The notes under the pieces: model-generated | Databases searched by the model: none | What the model was told of the DNA's origin: nothing | The model's input: the letters and a program-made list of their open reading frames with translations, nothing else | Translations under genes and position numbers: made by a program | Assembly (NCBI RefSeq): GCF_025231525.1 | Contig: NZ_CP103057.1 | Coordinates: 2,862,501 to 2,926,500 of the forward strand | Reading direction: 5' to 3' | Length of the DNA: 64,000 bases | Origin: Sphingomonas endolithica | GTDB taxonomy: Bacteria; Pseudomonadota; Alphaproteobacteria; Sphingomonadales; Sphingomonadaceae | Part shown: piece after piece, positions 44,007 through 51,747 of the stretch | How positions within the stretch are numbered: the first letter of the stretch is position 1 | Layout: the number at the start of each line of letters is the position of its first letter

Positions 44007-44191
44007 CCGTTCGTGCTGAGTAGAGACCGAGTAGGCCGCAGGCCGTATCGAGGGCTGGTATCGAAGCACATTTGGAGCGCGGTATCGCGTGTCCTTCGAT
44101 ACGCCCTCTCGATACGCGCTTCGCGCTACTCGATGCCTGTCCTGAGCGCCTGCCCTTGCAGGCAGTCGAAGGGGCTACTCAGGACGAACGG
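44007..44191. repeat. Dispersed palindrome, family A (copy 2, long form)
   Basis: A 185-bp imperfect palindrome with ends CCGTTCGT and ACGAACGG. Inner matches include GAGTAG/CTACTC, GTATCGA/TCGATAC and GCGAAGCGC-type minor hairpins. It fills most of the 303-bp gap between the HerA-like gene and the M23 peptidase. The remainder of this gap holds nothing I can name beyond a degenerate family B arm at about 43949-43970. Confidence 0.75.
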
Positions 44192-44243
44192 AGGTGTGGG
44201 GAGGCTACTAAAAGCCCCAATTTCAGCGCGCGACCGACTGCGC

Positions 44244-45758
44244 TCAGCGGCCGCCAGGCCTGACCGCCATCAACGCCGCCACACGCGCCTTGAACGCACG
44301 CAATTTCTCGCCCGACAGCACCGCGACGCTGGCAAAGGAGAAGGACCGCGGATTCACCGCCACGCCGTTCTTCCACACTTCCCAGTGCAGATGCGGTCCG
44401 GTGGACATGCCGGTCGATCCGACTGCGCCGATCTGCTGCCCGCGCGACACGTGCTGGCCCGGGCGCACCAGGATGCGGCTCATATGGCCGTAGCCGCTGG
44501 AGATACCGTTGCCATGGTCGAGCTTGACGAGATTGCCGTAACCGGCGCTGCGCCCTGCCACTTTCACCACGCCATCCACGGCGGCATAGATTGGCGAGCC
44601 CCAGGGCGCACCGAAATCGATGCCCTTGTGCATGCGCATGTAATGCAGCAGCGGGTGCATGCGCAGCCCGAAGCCGGAGGTGATCCGCCCGCTGACCGGC
44701 ATGCCCATGAAGCCCTGGCGTTCGGTCTGCCCCTTGGCATCGAACCACTGCCCATCGTCCCATCTGACGAGCTGCGTGTTCCGGCGGCCCTGGTCCAGCC
44801 CGGCGAACATCAGCGTGCCCAACTGCACTTCGCCGGTCGCGGCGCGCGCCTGTTCGATGATGATGTCGAACGTGTCGCCGGCGCCCACCGCACCCACCGA
44901 AACGCGGCTCGCCACTGCCTTGATATAGGCCTCGACCGCCTTGGCCGGTACGCCCGCGGCGCGCGCCGAGCGGTACAGGCTGGAACCGGCCATGCCCTGG
45001 ATACGCAGCGGCGTCGTGTCGATCGCGATCGGATGGCGCGCCATGGCCAGCGCATCGCCGCTCCGCGCCAGCGACAGGTTGAGATCGAAGCGCGCCCGGA
45101 ACGCGAGTTGATCGAGTGGCCTTGCGACGTTGCGGTTGGCGCGCCGTCCCAGCGTCATGTCGATCCGAGTGCCCGGCCTGATCGCGTTCAGATCGATCGC
45201 ACCGGCGATCAGCCCTGCGGCACGCGACGAATCGGTGGCCGAGACACCCGCGCGCTGCAAGGCGCGCACGAAGCTGTCGCCCTGCCCGAACATCACCGAC
45301 AGCTCGATCATCGGGCGTTCCGGCGTCTGCGCGAGCGGCCGGGCGAGATCGTTGGCGCCCATGTGGCGGCCCGTGCCGGCACCCCAGGCAAGCGGCGCGA
45401 TCGATTGTGCGCGCGCTTCGTCCCATTCGCTGCCCGAATATGCCGGCGCGACCGAGCCGGTGATCGGGCGATGGAAGCCGGGCGACAACAGGCAGGTCGC
45501 GGCGATCAGCGCGGTGCAGGTCGCCGCCCCCCGCCACCATTCGGACGATCCGATGCGCGATCCGAGATCGGGGGCCCAGTCGATCCGGTCGATGCGGGCA
45601 CGCAGCCGCTCGGCACCCGTCGGCGTCGGAAGCACGACCGGCGCACGACCGAACGAGATCGTCGCCGTTCCGCCTGCCTGATCGTTCCCTTGGTCGCCGT
45701 ACAGAAACAAGCGGACTGTCCTCGAAAGTCGCCGAAGGGCTCCGGCATGCCCAGCCAC
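44244..45758 (-). CDS. M23 family metallopeptidase
   Basis: A 504-residue envelope peptidoglycan endopeptidase. A ~70-residue cytoplasmic N-terminus is followed by a membrane helix (about 74-93), a periplasmic linker domain and the LytM/M23 domain at about 350-470: HKGID (His377, Asp381) and GPHLHWE (His456, His458) supply the zinc site and catalytic His. All residues for an active enzyme are present, unlike EnvC/NlpD activators. The GTG start at 45758 has no obvious Shine-Dalgarno. It is divergent from the Suv3-like helicase gene. Confidence 0.9.
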   Translation of the reverse strand: MAGHAGALRRLSRTVRLFLYGDQGNDQAGGTATISFGRAPVVLPTPTGAERLRARIDRIDWAPDLGSRIGSSEWWRGAATCTALIAATCLLSPGFHRPITGSVAPAYSGSEWDEARAQSIAPLAWGAGTGRHMGANDLARPLAQTPERPMIELSVMFGQGDSFVRALQRAGVSATDSSRAAGLIAGAIDLNAIRPGTRIDMTLGRRANRNVARPLDQLAFRARFDLNLSLARSGDALAMARHPIAIDTTPLRIQGMAGSSLYRSARAAGVPAKAVEAYIKAVASRVSVGAVGAGDTFDIIIEQARAATGEVQLGTLMFAGLDQGRRNTQLVRWDDGQWFDAKGQTERQGFMGMPVSGRITSGFGLRMHPLLHYMRMHKGIDFGAPWGSPIYAAVDGVVKVAGRSAGYGNLVKLDHGNGISSGYGHMSRILVRPGQHVSRGQQIGAVGSTGMSTGPHLHWEVWKNGVAVNPRSFSFASVAVLSGEKLRAFKARVAALMAVRPGGR

Positions 45759-45931
45759 TGTGCGGGGGACATGCTAAAGTCAAATTAACTGCCGCCGCTG
45801 CGCAGGCGAATGGCACGAGCTGTTCGGCTGGCGCGACGAGGCGAAAGAATTTGGCGGAACTGTCAACGATCTGAGAGGTTTGCGCGCATCTATTTGGCAC
45901 AAGGTAGTTGCGCTCCATCGTGCTTGCCACG

Positions 45932-48454
45932 ATGTTGGCACGCGACATGCCCGCACACGAAGAACGCCCGGTCACTGCGGTGCTGGGCCCGACCAATACC
46001 GGTAAGACGCATCTTGCGGTTGAGCGGTTGTGCGGCCACTCCAGCGGCATGATCGGCTTCCCGCTGCGCCTGCTGGCGCGCGAGGTCTACGACCGGGTGG
46101 TCAAGATCAAGGGCAAGAACCAGGTCGCGTTGATCACCGGCGAAGAAAAGATCGTGCCCAAGGATGCGCGCTGGTTCCTGTGCACGGCGGAGAGCATGCC
46201 GCTGGCCAAGGATCTGGCGTTCGTCGGGATCGACGAGGCGCAATTGGGCGGGGACCGTGAGCGCGGCCATGTCTTCACCGACCGCATTCTACGCGCGCGC
46301 GGCCGCGAGGAGACGATGATCCTGGGCTCCGAGGCGCTGCGGCCGATGCTGAAAGCGTTGGTTCCAGGGATCGACATCCTCAATCGCCCGCGTTTCTCGA
46401 CCTTGTCCTATGCCGGCGCCAAGAAGATCAGCCGGCTGCCCAAGCGTTCCGCGATCGTCGCGTTCAGCGCCGAGGAAGTGTACGCCGTGGCCGAGATGCT
46501 GCGCCGGTTGCGCGGTGGCGCGGCGGTGGTGATGGGCGCGCTCTCGCCGCGCACGCGCAATGCGCAGGTGGCGATGTTCCAGGCCGGCGAGGTCGATTAT
46601 CTCGTCGCCACCGATGCCATCGGCATGGGGCTCAACATGGACGTGGCGCATGTCGCCTTCGCGTCGCTCAACAAGTTCGACGGGCAGCGTACGCGCCGCC
46701 TGACGGTGGCTGAGATGGCGCAGATCGCAGGGCGCGCCGGGCGGCACCAGCGCGACGGCACGTTCGGCGCGCTGGTCGCGGAAGGGCCCGGCGCGTTTAC
46801 GCCGGAGGAAGTGCTGGCGATCGAGGAGCATCGCTTCCCCAAGCTCGATCATCTGTTCTGGCGTGATGGCGAGCCCGATTTCGCCAGCGTCGACGATCTG
46901 ATCGCCAGTTTGGAAGTGCGCCCCGAGGCGCGCGAGCTGCGCGCCGCGCCCAAGGCGCTCGACCTGTTGGTGCTCAAGCGGCTGGTCGAGGAAGGCTGGG
47001 TCCGCGATCGCGCCCGCGCGCCGGCGATGGTCGCACGGCTGTGGGCGGCATGCGGCGTGCCCGATTTTCGCAAGGTCGGGCTCGATCCCCATGCGCGCTT
47101 CGTCGCCAAATTGTTCGGCTATCTCAGCGAAGGGCAGGGCCATGTGCCGCATACCTGGTTCGCCGAGGAGATTGCGCGGCTCGACAATGTCGCCGGCGAT
47201 GTCGAAGTGCTGGCCGGGCGCATCGCCGCGGCGCGCAGCTGGGCCTATATTGCCAACCGTGCCGACTGGCTGGCCGATCCGGCCTTGTGGGCGGCGCGCG
47301 CCGGCGCGGTGGAGGAGCGGCTGTCCGACGCGCTGCACTTGAGCCTCACGCAGCGCTTCGTCGACAAGCGCACGACCATGTTGCTGCGTCAGATCGGCGC
47401 CAACACGCGCGACCTGCCCGTGACGATCGGCGCGGATGGCGAAGTGATGGTCGAGGATCATGCGATCGGCCACCTCCACGGCTTCACCTTCACCGTCGCG
47501 CCCGATGCCCGCGCCACCGATCGCGGCCTGCTGCTCGCCGCCGCCGACCGCCGGCTTGGCGAGGAGCGGGGCCGGCGGGGGGCGGCACTGGCCGAGGCCG
47601 AGGATACGGCGCTGGCGTTGATCGCCGACCAGGGCGGTCATCCCGCGCTGGCCTGGGACGGCCTAGTCGTCGCAGCACTCGGTCGCGGCACATCGCTGGC
47701 ACGGCCCAAGATCCAGCTCGACCGCGCACTCGATTGCCTCGACGTCGGCTTGCGCGACCGGGTCAAGGCACGCCTCGTAACCTGGCTCGATCGGCAGATG
47801 GCGAAACACGTACCGGCGCTGGTCGCGCTCGATGCCGCGACGCGCGATGCTGCCGCCGGCCCTGCACTGCGCGCGATTGCCGCTGCCCTGGTCGATCATG
47901 GCGGCTTGTTGCCGCGCGTCGATCACCAGATCGCGGTCGATGGGCTCGATCAGCCCGCCCGCAAACGGCTGCGGAGCATCGGCGTGACGATCGGTGCGCT
48001 CGATCTGTTCGATCCCCGGCTGATGAAGCCCGCTGCCGCACGCTGGCGCCGTGCCCTGATCGCTGCCCGGCATGGTACGCCGATCGCCGCGGCGCCGGCC
48101 GACGGGGCGACGGTGCTGCCGCGCACCGCGCCCGGCGCGCATCTCGCGCAAGGCTATCGCGCCATCGCGCTGCAAGCGGTGCGCGTCGATCTGGTCGAGC
48201 GCATTGCCCGCGCCGCGCACGATGCCCGTGCCGGGCGCAAGCCGTTCGCGCCCGATCCCGCACTGGCGATCTCGATCGGCGTGCATGCCGCCACGCTGGA
48301 GCGGCTGATGGCGGGCCTCGGCTTCAAGATCGCCCGCGCCGAAGACGCCACCCCGCGCTGGGTCTGGCGCGGTCGTGCCCCCGTCCGCGCGGTACCGCCG
48401 CCGCGCGACAATGCCTTTGCCGCGCTGGCCGAGCTCGATCTACGCCATGGTTGA
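45932..48454 (+). CDS. Suv3-like RNA/DNA helicase
   Basis: An 840-residue superfamily 2 helicase of the SUV3 type, the mitochondrial degradosome helicase family also found in alphaproteobacteria. Motifs: I GPTNTGKTHLA, II GIDEAQLGGDRERGH, III-like ILGSEALRP, V ATDAIGMGLNMDVAHV and VI QIAGRAGRHQRDGTFG. A long Ala/Arg-rich C-terminal region follows. I use ATG 45932; TTG 45908 and GTG 45920 upstream are alternatives. The 3' end overlaps the S4-domain gene. The order helicase, S4, ferredoxin, CarD is common in alphaproteobacteria. Confidence 0.9.
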   Translation: MLARDMPAHEERPVTAVLGPTNTGKTHLAVERLCGHSSGMIGFPLRLLAREVYDRVVKIKGKNQVALITGEEKIVPKDARWFLCTAESMPLAKDLAFVGIDEAQLGGDRERGHVFTDRILRARGREETMILGSEALRPMLKALVPGIDILNRPRFSTLSYAGAKKISRLPKRSAIVAFSAEEVYAVAEMLRRLRGGAAVVMGALSPRTRNAQVAMFQAGEVDYLVATDAIGMGLNMDVAHVAFASLNKFDGQRTRRLTVAEMAQIAGRAGRHQRDGTFGALVAEGPGAFTPEEVLAIEEHRFPKLDHLFWRDGEPDFASVDDLIASLEVRPEARELRAAPKALDLLVLKRLVEEGWVRDRARAPAMVARLWAACGVPDFRKVGLDPHARFVAKLFGYLSEGQGHVPHTWFAEEIARLDNVAGDVEVLAGRIAAARSWAYIANRADWLADPALWAARAGAVEERLSDALHLSLTQRFVDKRTTMLLRQIGANTRDLPVTIGADGEVMVEDHAIGHLHGFTFTVAPDARATDRGLLLAAADRRLGEERGRRGAALAEAEDTALALIADQGGHPALAWDGLVVAALGRGTSLARPKIQLDRALDCLDVGLRDRVKARLVTWLDRQMAKHVPALVALDAATRDAAAGPALRAIAAALVDHGGLLPRVDHQIAVDGLDQPARKRLRSIGVTIGALDLFDPRLMKPAAARWRRALIAARHGTPIAAAPADGATVLPRTAPGAHLAQGYRAIALQAVRVDLVERIARAAHDARAGRKPFAPDPALAISIGVHAATLERLMAGLGFKIARAEDATPRWVWRGRAPVRAVPPPRDNAFAALAELDLRHG

Positions 48455-48761
48455 AGGCGCGATGCGGCTCGATCGGTTCCTGTGGTTCGCCCGGTTGGCG
48501 AAGACCCGTAGCGCCGCGCAGACCATCGCCACGCATACCCGCCTGCGCATCGATGGCCGCGCGATCGACCGCGCGCATGCCCCGGTCCGGCCGGGCAATG
48601 TGCTGACTTTCCTGTGCAACGATCGCGTCCGCGTGATCCGCATCGAGGCGCTGCCGCCGCGCCGCGGCCCCGCTCCAGAAGCGCGAAGCTGCTATACCGA
48701 GCTTGGTGAGAATGTGTCGCAGAGCCCGCATCCGATTGACGCAACGGGCATGCGCGCATAG
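48447..48761 (+). CDS. S4 domain RNA-binding protein (HslR-like)
   Basis: A 104-residue protein with an N-terminal S4 RNA-binding domain: [20 protein letters not shown] and [26 protein letters not shown], like HslR/Hsp15, which rescues stalled 50S subunits carrying nascent chains. Its ATG at 48447 overlaps the helicase stop. A second ATG at 48462 has a GAAGG site and is an equally plausible start. The charged C-terminus is not conserved as far as I can tell. Confidence 0.88.
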   Translation: MVEGAMRLDRFLWFARLAKTRSAAQTIATHTRLRIDGRAIDRAHAPVRPGNVLTFLCNDRVRVIRIEALPPRRGPAPEARSCYTELGENVSQSPHPIDATGMRA

Positions 48762-48796
48762 CAGGCAAGCGTTCGTCGCCTTCAGGAACTCTTACA

Positions 48797-49138
48797 ATGA
48801 CCTATGTCGTCACCGACGCCTGCATCAAGTGCAAGTATATGGACTGCGTCGAGGTCTGCCCGGTGGATTGCTTCTACGAGGGCGAGAACATGCTGGTGAT
48901 CAATCCCAGCGAGTGCATCGATTGCGGCGTGTGCGAGCCCGAATGCCCGGCCGAAGCGATCCTGCCCGACACCGAATCCGGTCTCGAACAGTGGATGGAG
49001 CTCAACAACACCTTCTCCGCGCAATGGCCCAACGTCACGCGCAACGCCGGCCAGACGCCGGCGGACGCCGATACGCACAAGGGCGAAGAGGGCAAGTTCG
49101 ACAAGTATTTCTCGCCGGAGCCAGGCGCGGGGGACTGA
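48797..49138 (+). CDS. fdxA: Ferredoxin FdxA (7Fe type)
   Basis: A 113-residue bacterial ferredoxin. The first cluster region is [18 protein letters not shown] and the second is [16 protein letters not shown]. This CxxC...C...CP spacing fits a 3Fe-4S/4Fe-4S ferredoxin of the FdxA type, followed by the usual acidic C-terminal extension ([11 protein letters not shown] and [11 protein letters not shown]). It is a cytoplasmic electron carrier; partner unknown. It sits between the S4 protein and carD, and tandem hairpins follow. Confidence 0.95.
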   Translation: MTYVVTDACIKCKYMDCVEVCPVDCFYEGENMLVINPSECIDCGVCEPECPAEAILPDTESGLEQWMELNNTFSAQWPNVTRNAGQTPADADTHKGEEGKFDKYFSPEPGAGD

Positions 49139-49152
49139 CGAGCGCAGGCGCG

Positions 49153-49193
49153 TGGCGGCATAGCCGCACGGCGCCGATGCGGCTACGCCGCAG
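49153..49193 (+). terminator. First stem-loop after fdxA
   Basis: A near-perfect 14-bp inverted repeat GCGGCATAGCCGCA / TGCGGCTACGCCGC (one mismatch) with a 9-nt loop, about 15 bp past the fdxA stop. No T tract follows. Confidence 0.4.
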
Positions 49194-49234
49194 CGCCCGG
49201 CACGGCCGGCGGACGGGGTAACACCCCGATCCGG

Positions 49235-49253
49235 CCGACGGCTTTGCCGTCGG
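49235..49253 (+). terminator. Second stem-loop after fdxA
   Basis: A perfect 8-bp stem CCGACGGC / GCCGTCGG with a TTT loop, followed by TGCTAGTTTCC. A short T run is present, so this is the likelier fdxA terminator of the two. Confidence 0.45.
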
Positions 49254-49288
49254 TGCTAGTTTCCACCCCACACTAATCGGAACGCACT

Positions 49289-49388
49289 TCCCCGGCGAAG
49301 GCCGGGCCCAGTAGTGATGACCGATGGAATGGCGCGCAACGCCCGATAACGGCTGTTCCGCAACTGGACCCCGGCGTCCGCCGGGGAA
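49289..49388. repeat. Dispersed palindrome, family C (copy 3)
   Basis: Left arm TTCCCCGGCGAAGGCCGGG and right arm CCCCGGCGTCCGCCGGGGAA around a variable centre; same family as 27420, 32061 and 53892. Confidence 0.75.
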
Positions 49389-49483
49389 GCGTCTCGGGGG
49401 CCAGTGTCAGGCAACTGCAGCAAAGAGTTGCCCACAATCGTCCCATTTCCGGCCCGCGCGCCGCACGTGGTATGACGATTGTC

Positions 49484-49512
49484 TGGTAATTTTATTACGA
49501 CTCTGCTATAAC
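49484..49512 (+). promoter_or_regulatory. Putative extended -10 promoter of carD
   Basis: TGCTATAAC (49504-49512) fits an extended -10 element (TGnTATAAT). A weak -35 (TGGTAA, 49484-49489) lies 17 bp upstream. The region is AT-rich against its surroundings. The resulting carD leader would be about 130 nt. Confidence 0.4.
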
Positions 49513-49650
49513 GATCACGACCGAAGGCGCGTCTGCGCGTTCTCTCGATCTGGAGACGTACCAACCCAATCCCCCTATCGCGCGCCACGCGGGCTTGTTC
49601 AAGCCTCGCAGCGCTTCCGCAGGGGATCAGTTCACGGAAAGGCTCAACGA

Positions 49651-50184
49651 ATGGCTGCCAAGGCGCTGTCTTTCGACGTCGGCGATTATGTCGTTTACCC
49701 CAAGCACGGCGTCGGTCGTGTGATCGAGCTGCAAAAGTCGGAGATCGCCGGCATGCAGCTCGAACTCTACGTCCTGCGTTTCGAAAAGGAGCGCATGACG
49801 CTCCGTGTTCCCACCAACAAGGCGGAAAGCGTCGGCATGCGCAAGCTGTCGAGCGACAAGACGTTGCGCGAAGCGCTCGACACGTTGACCGGCAAGCCGC
49901 GCGTCAAGCGCACCATGTGGTCGCGTCGTGCGCAGGAATATGAAGCCAAGATCAATTCGGGCGACCTGGTGTCGATCGCCGAAGTGGTCCGCGATCTGTT
50001 CCGCGCCGACGACCAGCCCGAGCAGAGCTATTCCGAGCGGCAGATCTTCGAAGGCGCCGCCAGCCGCCTGGCGCGCGAGCTCGCCGCGATGGAGCAGGTC
50101 GAAGAGCCTGCGGCACAGGAGAAGATCCTCGACATCCTGCGCAAGGCAGCGGCGATCCATAACAAGGACAAGGCAGCCGTCTGA
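49651..50184 (+). CDS. carD: CarD family transcriptional regulator
   Basis: A 177-residue CarD/CdnL protein. The N-terminal RNA-polymerase-interacting domain (DVGDYVVYPKHGVGRVIELQ, then LELYVLRFEKERMTLRVP) binds the beta subunit, and the helical C-terminal half (residues ~70-165) contacts promoter DNA to stabilise open complexes, notably at rRNA promoters. The ATG at 49651 has a GGAAAGG site; the long upstream frame reads through a repeat and is rejected. A terminator hairpin follows 41 bp after the stop. Confidence 0.95.
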   Translation: MAAKALSFDVGDYVVYPKHGVGRVIELQKSEIAGMQLELYVLRFEKERMTLRVPTNKAESVGMRKLSSDKTLREALDTLTGKPRVKRTMWSRRAQEYEAKINSGDLVSIAEVVRDLFRADDQPEQSYSERQIFEGAASRLARELAAMEQVEEPAAQEKILDILRKAAAIHNKDKAAV

Positions 50185-50225
50185 CCGGTTGCAGCCGGCC
50201 GGATTAGGCCGGCGATGATGATGAG

Positions 50226-50250
50226 GGGCGGTCGGCAACGGCCGCCCTTT
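50226..50250 (+). terminator. Intrinsic terminator of carD
   Basis: A 9-bp stem GGGCGGTCG / CGGCCGCCC (one G-T wobble) with a GCAA tetraloop and a short TTT tail, 41 bp after the carD stop. Confidence 0.6.
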
Positions 50251-50364
50251 GTCGTTCGATCGCCCGTGATGCTGTCCTCCTGCAAAAGCGGGGCCAGCGA
50301 CTTCCCTGCCGCAGCCAAAGCGGGCGGGGGTTGCACGGCGCCCATGGAAGGGGGATGCAGGCGC

Positions 50365-51102
50365 ATGATCCGCCCGCTCCTCGTCTCGCTGTGCCTGATC
50401 GGCGCCCTTCCCGCGGCCGCCCACGCTGCCGAGCGCGTCTATGCCGTCTCCAGCTTCGAGCGTCTGCGAGTCGATGGCCCGTTCCGCGTCATCGTGACCA
50501 CCGGCGTATCGCCCGGCGGCAAGGCGGAAGGCGACCCCGCCGCCACCGACCAGATCGACATGCGCGTGGAGGGCACGACATTGATCCTGCGCTCGGGTTC
50601 CGGCGGCTGGAGCGAACGCCCTGCCGGCTCGGGCGGCGGCACACCGCTCATCCGCCTCGCCACGCCGATGCTCCGCGCCGCGACGATGTTCGGCGGCGGC
50701 GACGTGACGATCAACGGCAAGATGCGCGCGCAGAGCGTCGAACTGTCGATGACCGGCAGCGGCACGATGCGCGCCGACGGCGTCGATGCCGACCAGTTCG
50801 TCGGCACGGTGACCGGCTCCGGCACCATGACGGTGGCCGGCCGCGCGGCCAAGGTCCGCCTGTCCACGAATGGCCCCTCCCGTATGGCGGCCGGCGGACT
50901 CGTGGCGGGCGATCTCAGCGTTCGCACCGACGGCAATGGCGAGATGATCGCCCAGGCACGCTATACGGCGGTTATCGCGTCAGCCGGGGTCGGATCGGTC
51001 ACCATCTACGGCACGCCGACCTGCACGATCAGGGGGAATGCGAACGGCCCGGTGAATTGCGGCAACGTCACGCCGCCCGCGCCGCCGCAGGCGAGCCGCT
51101 AG
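50365..51102 (+). CDS. DUF2807 (GIN domain) exported protein
   Basis: A 245-residue protein with a signal peptide (IRPLLVSLCLIGALPAAAHAA) followed by a DUF2807-like parallel beta-helix domain: SFERLRVDGPFRVIVTTG, then repeated short strands such as VELSMTGSGTMRADGV, VGTVTGSGTMTVAG and VRLSTNGPSRMAAG. The domain is thought to be an adhesin-like or putative auto-transporter scaffold; function unknown. A late Cys pair may form a disulphide. I use the ATG at 50365 because the signal peptide begins there. Confidence 0.8.
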   Translation: MIRPLLVSLCLIGALPAAAHAAERVYAVSSFERLRVDGPFRVIVTTGVSPGGKAEGDPAATDQIDMRVEGTTLILRSGSGGWSERPAGSGGGTPLIRLATPMLRAATMFGGGDVTINGKMRAQSVELSMTGSGTMRADGVDADQFVGTVTGSGTMTVAGRAAKVRLSTNGPSRMAAGGLVAGDLSVRTDGNGEMIAQARYTAVIASAGVGSVTIYGTPTCTIRGNANGPVNCGNVTPPAPPQASR

Positions 51103-51134
51103 ACTTTGATGATCTCATTGTCGCTTCACCGCCC

Positions 51135-51279
51135 CCGTTCGTCCTGAGTAGCCATCGAGTAGCCCGCAGGGCATATCGAGAGGGCGTATCGAAGGACAGG
51201 CCCGCGCGCTCCAGATGTGCTTCGATACGAGCCCTCGACACGACCTACGTCCTGCTCGGCCTCTACTCAGCACGAACGG
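51135..51279. repeat. Dispersed palindrome, family A (copy 3)
   Basis: A 145-bp imperfect palindrome bounded by CCGTTCGT and ACGAACGG, with inner CCTGAGTAG/CTACTCAG and GTATCGAAG/CTTCGATAC matches. It closely resembles the copy at 44007. It lies between the convergent DUF2807 and DUF1489 genes. Confidence 0.75.
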
Positions 51280-51318
51280 ACAGAAGCGAAGTCACATGCG
51301 CCCAACCCGCCGCGCGCG

Positions 51319-51723
51319 CTAGATCAGCGCCAGCGCCGCCAGCCGCCCGATTAGCCCCGCGGGCATGGCATCGTCCAGCACCGCATCATGGCCCAGATCG
51401 GCCGGCGCATCCGCCCCCTCCAGATAGCGCCAGCCCTGATGCGCGCGTTTCGGCTGGCCCTGGACCAGCACCAGCAGCGGATCGATATGGATCGCGACCC
51501 GTCCGCCTTCGGCCTCGCCAAAATGCAGGATCGGTGAGCGCGCGACCAATTGGTGCTTCAGGATCCAGAACATCGATCCCTGGCCGGTGACCTCTTCGTG
51601 CCGCTTGGGCAGGTAGCGCGTGGTGAGGAACACCGGCCCTTCCTCGCCGCGCAATCGCAGGCGTTCGGCAAGATGCTCGACACTCTCGGCACCGAAAGCG
51701 ACTTTGGTCAGATGAAGCGGCAT
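51319..51723 (-). CDS. DUF1489 family protein
   Basis: A 134-residue protein of the DUF1489 family, found mainly in alphaproteobacteria, function unknown. Family landmarks are MPLHLTKVAFGAESVEHLAER at the start, VFLTTRYLPKRHEEVTGQGS and MFWILKHQLVARSPIL, then AIHIDPLLVLVQGQPKRAHQGWRY. It starts 24 bp after the mgtE stop on the same strand, so a shared transcript is likely. Confidence 0.9.
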   Translation of the reverse strand: MPLHLTKVAFGAESVEHLAERLRLRGEEGPVFLTTRYLPKRHEEVTGQGSMFWILKHQLVARSPILHFGEAEGGRVAIHIDPLLVLVQGQPKRAHQGWRYLEGADAPADLGHDAVLDDAMPAGLIGRLAALALI

Positions 51724-51747
51724 GCGGCTGATTTGGGGAGGGCGGGG

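Larger units (their letters stand above)
49139..49650. other. fdxA-carD intergenic region with hairpins, repeat and promoter
   Basis: A 512-bp region without a gene. It holds two GC-rich hairpins after fdxA, a family C repeat, a predicted carD promoter and a ~138-nt carD leader ending in a GGAAAGG ribosome-binding site. Confidence 0.6.

Noticed and set aside
46289..48606. Long frames on both strands within the Suv3-like helicase
   Set aside because: Arg/Ala-rich mirror frames; the helicase frame carries all conserved motifs.
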